Shown here in pieces: positions 14,960 to 15,873 of a stretch of 15,873 nucleotides of DNA. The stretch covers positions 117,060 to 132,932 of the forward strand of contig FR901015.1 of NCBI GenBank assembly GCA_000437555.1, in the 5' to 3' direction. Under the pieces are notes generated by a model that did not search any database, was not told the origin of the DNA, and saw only the letters and a list, made by a program, of their open reading frames with translations. This DNA is from Acidaminococcus sp. CAG:917 (GTDB lineage: Bacteria; Bacillota; Clostridia; Christensenellales; CAG-917). Each line of letters opens with the position of its first letter. Positions within the stretch are counted from its first letter, which is position 1. Position numbers and translations under genes: made by a program.

Positions 14960-15286
14960 ATGGAAAACGTTAAAATCAGTATTTTATTGGCAACATACGG
15001 GAATTTGCTCACGGATAAGCAAAAAGAGATGATGACTCTGTATTATGACTGCGATTTATCACTCGGTGAGATAGCGGAGCAGTTTGAAATAACGAGGCAG
15101 GCAGCTCGTGATTCCATAAAAAGAGGTGAGGACTCTCTTGTTCAATACGAACAAAAACTCGGTTTTGTTTCCAGGTCGGACAAAATAAATCGCTTTGTCA
15201 ATCAATTAAAAAAGGCGAGAGCGGATAGAAACGACCAAGAAGAGGATAAAATCATAGAAAGTCTTGTTGATTTGGTGGAGGATTAA
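14960..15286 (+). CDS. ylxM: YlxM family helix-turn-helix protein (UPF0122), SRP-associated
   Basis: Small cytoplasmic protein of 108 residues, normal for YlxM. Streptococcal YlxM has been reported to stimulate SRP GTPase activity; in other Bacillota the gene sits beside ffh as here. The N-terminal half matches the family, with LLTDKQKEMMTLYYDCDLS near 17-35. A sigma-70 region-4-like helix-turn-helix follows, LGEIAEQFEITRQAARDSI, near 36-54. The C-terminal part (about 70-108) is a charged helix. The ATG at 14960 fits the family N-terminus. However, no SD lies upstream: the preceding 20 bases read as pyrimidines and A, with a palindrome. The stop codon is directly followed by the ffh ATG, and the ffh SD is within the last ylxM codons, so the two are coupled. 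A DNA-binding role is possible from the fold but unproven. Confidence 0.93.
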   Translation: MENVKISILLATYGNLLTDKQKEMMTLYYDCDLSLGEIAEQFEITRQAARDSIKRGEDSLVQYEQKLGFVSRSDKINRFVNQLKKARADRNDQEEDKIIESLVDLVED

Positions 15287-15873
15287 ATGGGAATTTTTCA
15301 AAATTTATCCGAAAGAATAGCCAACGTCTTTGAAAAAATGAAGAACAAGGGCAGATTGACGGAACTTGAAATAAAACAGGCGATGAGGGAAATCCGTATC
15401 GCTCTTTTGGAAGCGGACGTCAATTACTCGGTTGTAAAATCTTTTATTCAAGCGGTAAGCGAAAAGGCGTTGCATGAAGAAATATTAAAAAGCTTAACTC
15501 CCGCCCAGCAGGTTATAAAGATAGTCAATGAAGAGCTTACCGACCTTATGGGCACAAAAAACGCAAAACTTGCCGTTGCTTCAAACCCGCCGACAATTAT
15601 TATGATGTGCGGACTTCAGGGCGCGGGTAAGACGACAATGTGCGGAAAGCTTGCAAATATGTTGAAAAAGCAGGGTAAAAACGTTTTGCTCTGTGCCTGC
15701 GATATATACCGTCCTGCGGCAATCACGCAGCTTCAGGTTGTAGGCAAAAAAGCCGGTGTCGAAGTTTTTGAAAAGGGACAAATTGCTCCCGTCAAAATAG
15801 CAAAAGAAGCGATAAAGTATGCAAACAAAAACGCTTTCGATACGGTCATTGTCGATACGGCAGGACGGCTTCA
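15287..15873 (+). CDS. ffh: Signal recognition particle protein Ffh, 3' truncated by window edge
   Basis: GTPase subunit of the SRP that binds signal sequences and 4.5S/scRNA and docks with FtsY. About 195 of an expected 440-450 residues are present: the whole N domain and half of the G domain. The M domain lies past the window. The start MGIFQNLSERIANVFEKMKN and the ALLEADVNYSVVK helix (41-53) are typical of the N domain. G1 is GLQGAGKTT at 109-117, G2 DIYRPAA at 139-145, and G3 DTAGR at 190-194, next to the edge. The ATG at 15287 immediately follows the ylxM stop (no gap) and is preceded by SD GGAGG (15277-15281) inside ylxM. The frame stays open to the last base. Confidence 0.97.
   Translation, partial: MGIFQNLSERIANVFEKMKNKGRLTELEIKQAMREIRIALLEADVNYSVVKSFIQAVSEKALHEEILKSLTPAQQVIKIVNEELTDLMGTKNAKLAVASNPPTIIMMCGLQGAGKTTMCGKLANMLKKQGKNVLLCACDIYRPAAITQLQVVGKKAGVEVFEKGQIAPVKIAKEAIKYANKNAFDTVIVDTAGRL

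Overview
The window looks like the chromosome of a fermentative, AT-leaning member of the Bacillota (Firmicutes), most likely class Clostridia and possibly an uncultured gut-type lineage. Three things suggest this: the gene order plsX-rnc-smc-ftsY-ylxM-ffh, tmcAL beside pta-ackA and rpmF-plsX, and SD-led genes with sigma-A type promoters. GC content looks like a little over 40% by eye (not computed). No 16S rRNA or other species-level marker is present.

Layout. Positions 1-2047 hold the 3' two thirds of a LacZ-type GH2 beta-galactosidase, closed by a strong terminator. Positions 2263-4323 hold thrS as a single-gene unit with a consensus promoter and a palindromic terminator, which probably also serves the convergent tmcAL gene. 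An AT-rich stretch with four copies of a short repeat (4341-4478) lies at the 3' end of tmcAL. tmcAL (minus strand) and pta-ackA (plus strand) diverge from a 110-base gap holding two mirror-image promoters that share one palindromic -10 box. The 216 bases after ackA contain a terminator inside a wider inverted repeat, then a good promoter for rpmF. rpmF ends in its own terminator. A second terminator-like hairpin follows before plsX-rnc. rnc ends in a hairpin overlapping its stop codon, and smc-ftsY starts from an extended -10 promoter. After ftsY come a further promoter and a perfect inverted repeat placed directly before the SD-less ylxM start. ylxM abuts ffh, which runs off the right edge.

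How the genes work together. pta and ackA convert acetyl-CoA to acetate with ATP gain. TmcAL spends acetate and ATP to acetylate C34 of elongator tRNA-Met. plsX opens phospholipid synthesis from acyl-ACP. rnc processes rRNA and other double-stranded RNA. smc compacts the chromosome. ftsY, ylxM and ffh are the protein parts of the signal recognition particle targeting pathway. thrS and rpmF serve translation.

All coding regions are recognisable housekeeping or catabolic families; I see no phage, CRISPR, toxin-antitoxin, defence or biosynthetic cluster and no evidence for a new multi-gene system. The points worth a second look are regulatory: the symmetric tmcAL/pta promoter, the inverted repeat at the ylxM start, the repeats behind tmcAL, the double hairpin before plsX, and the absence here of the yceD-like (DUF177) and acpP genes often found in this neighbourhood.
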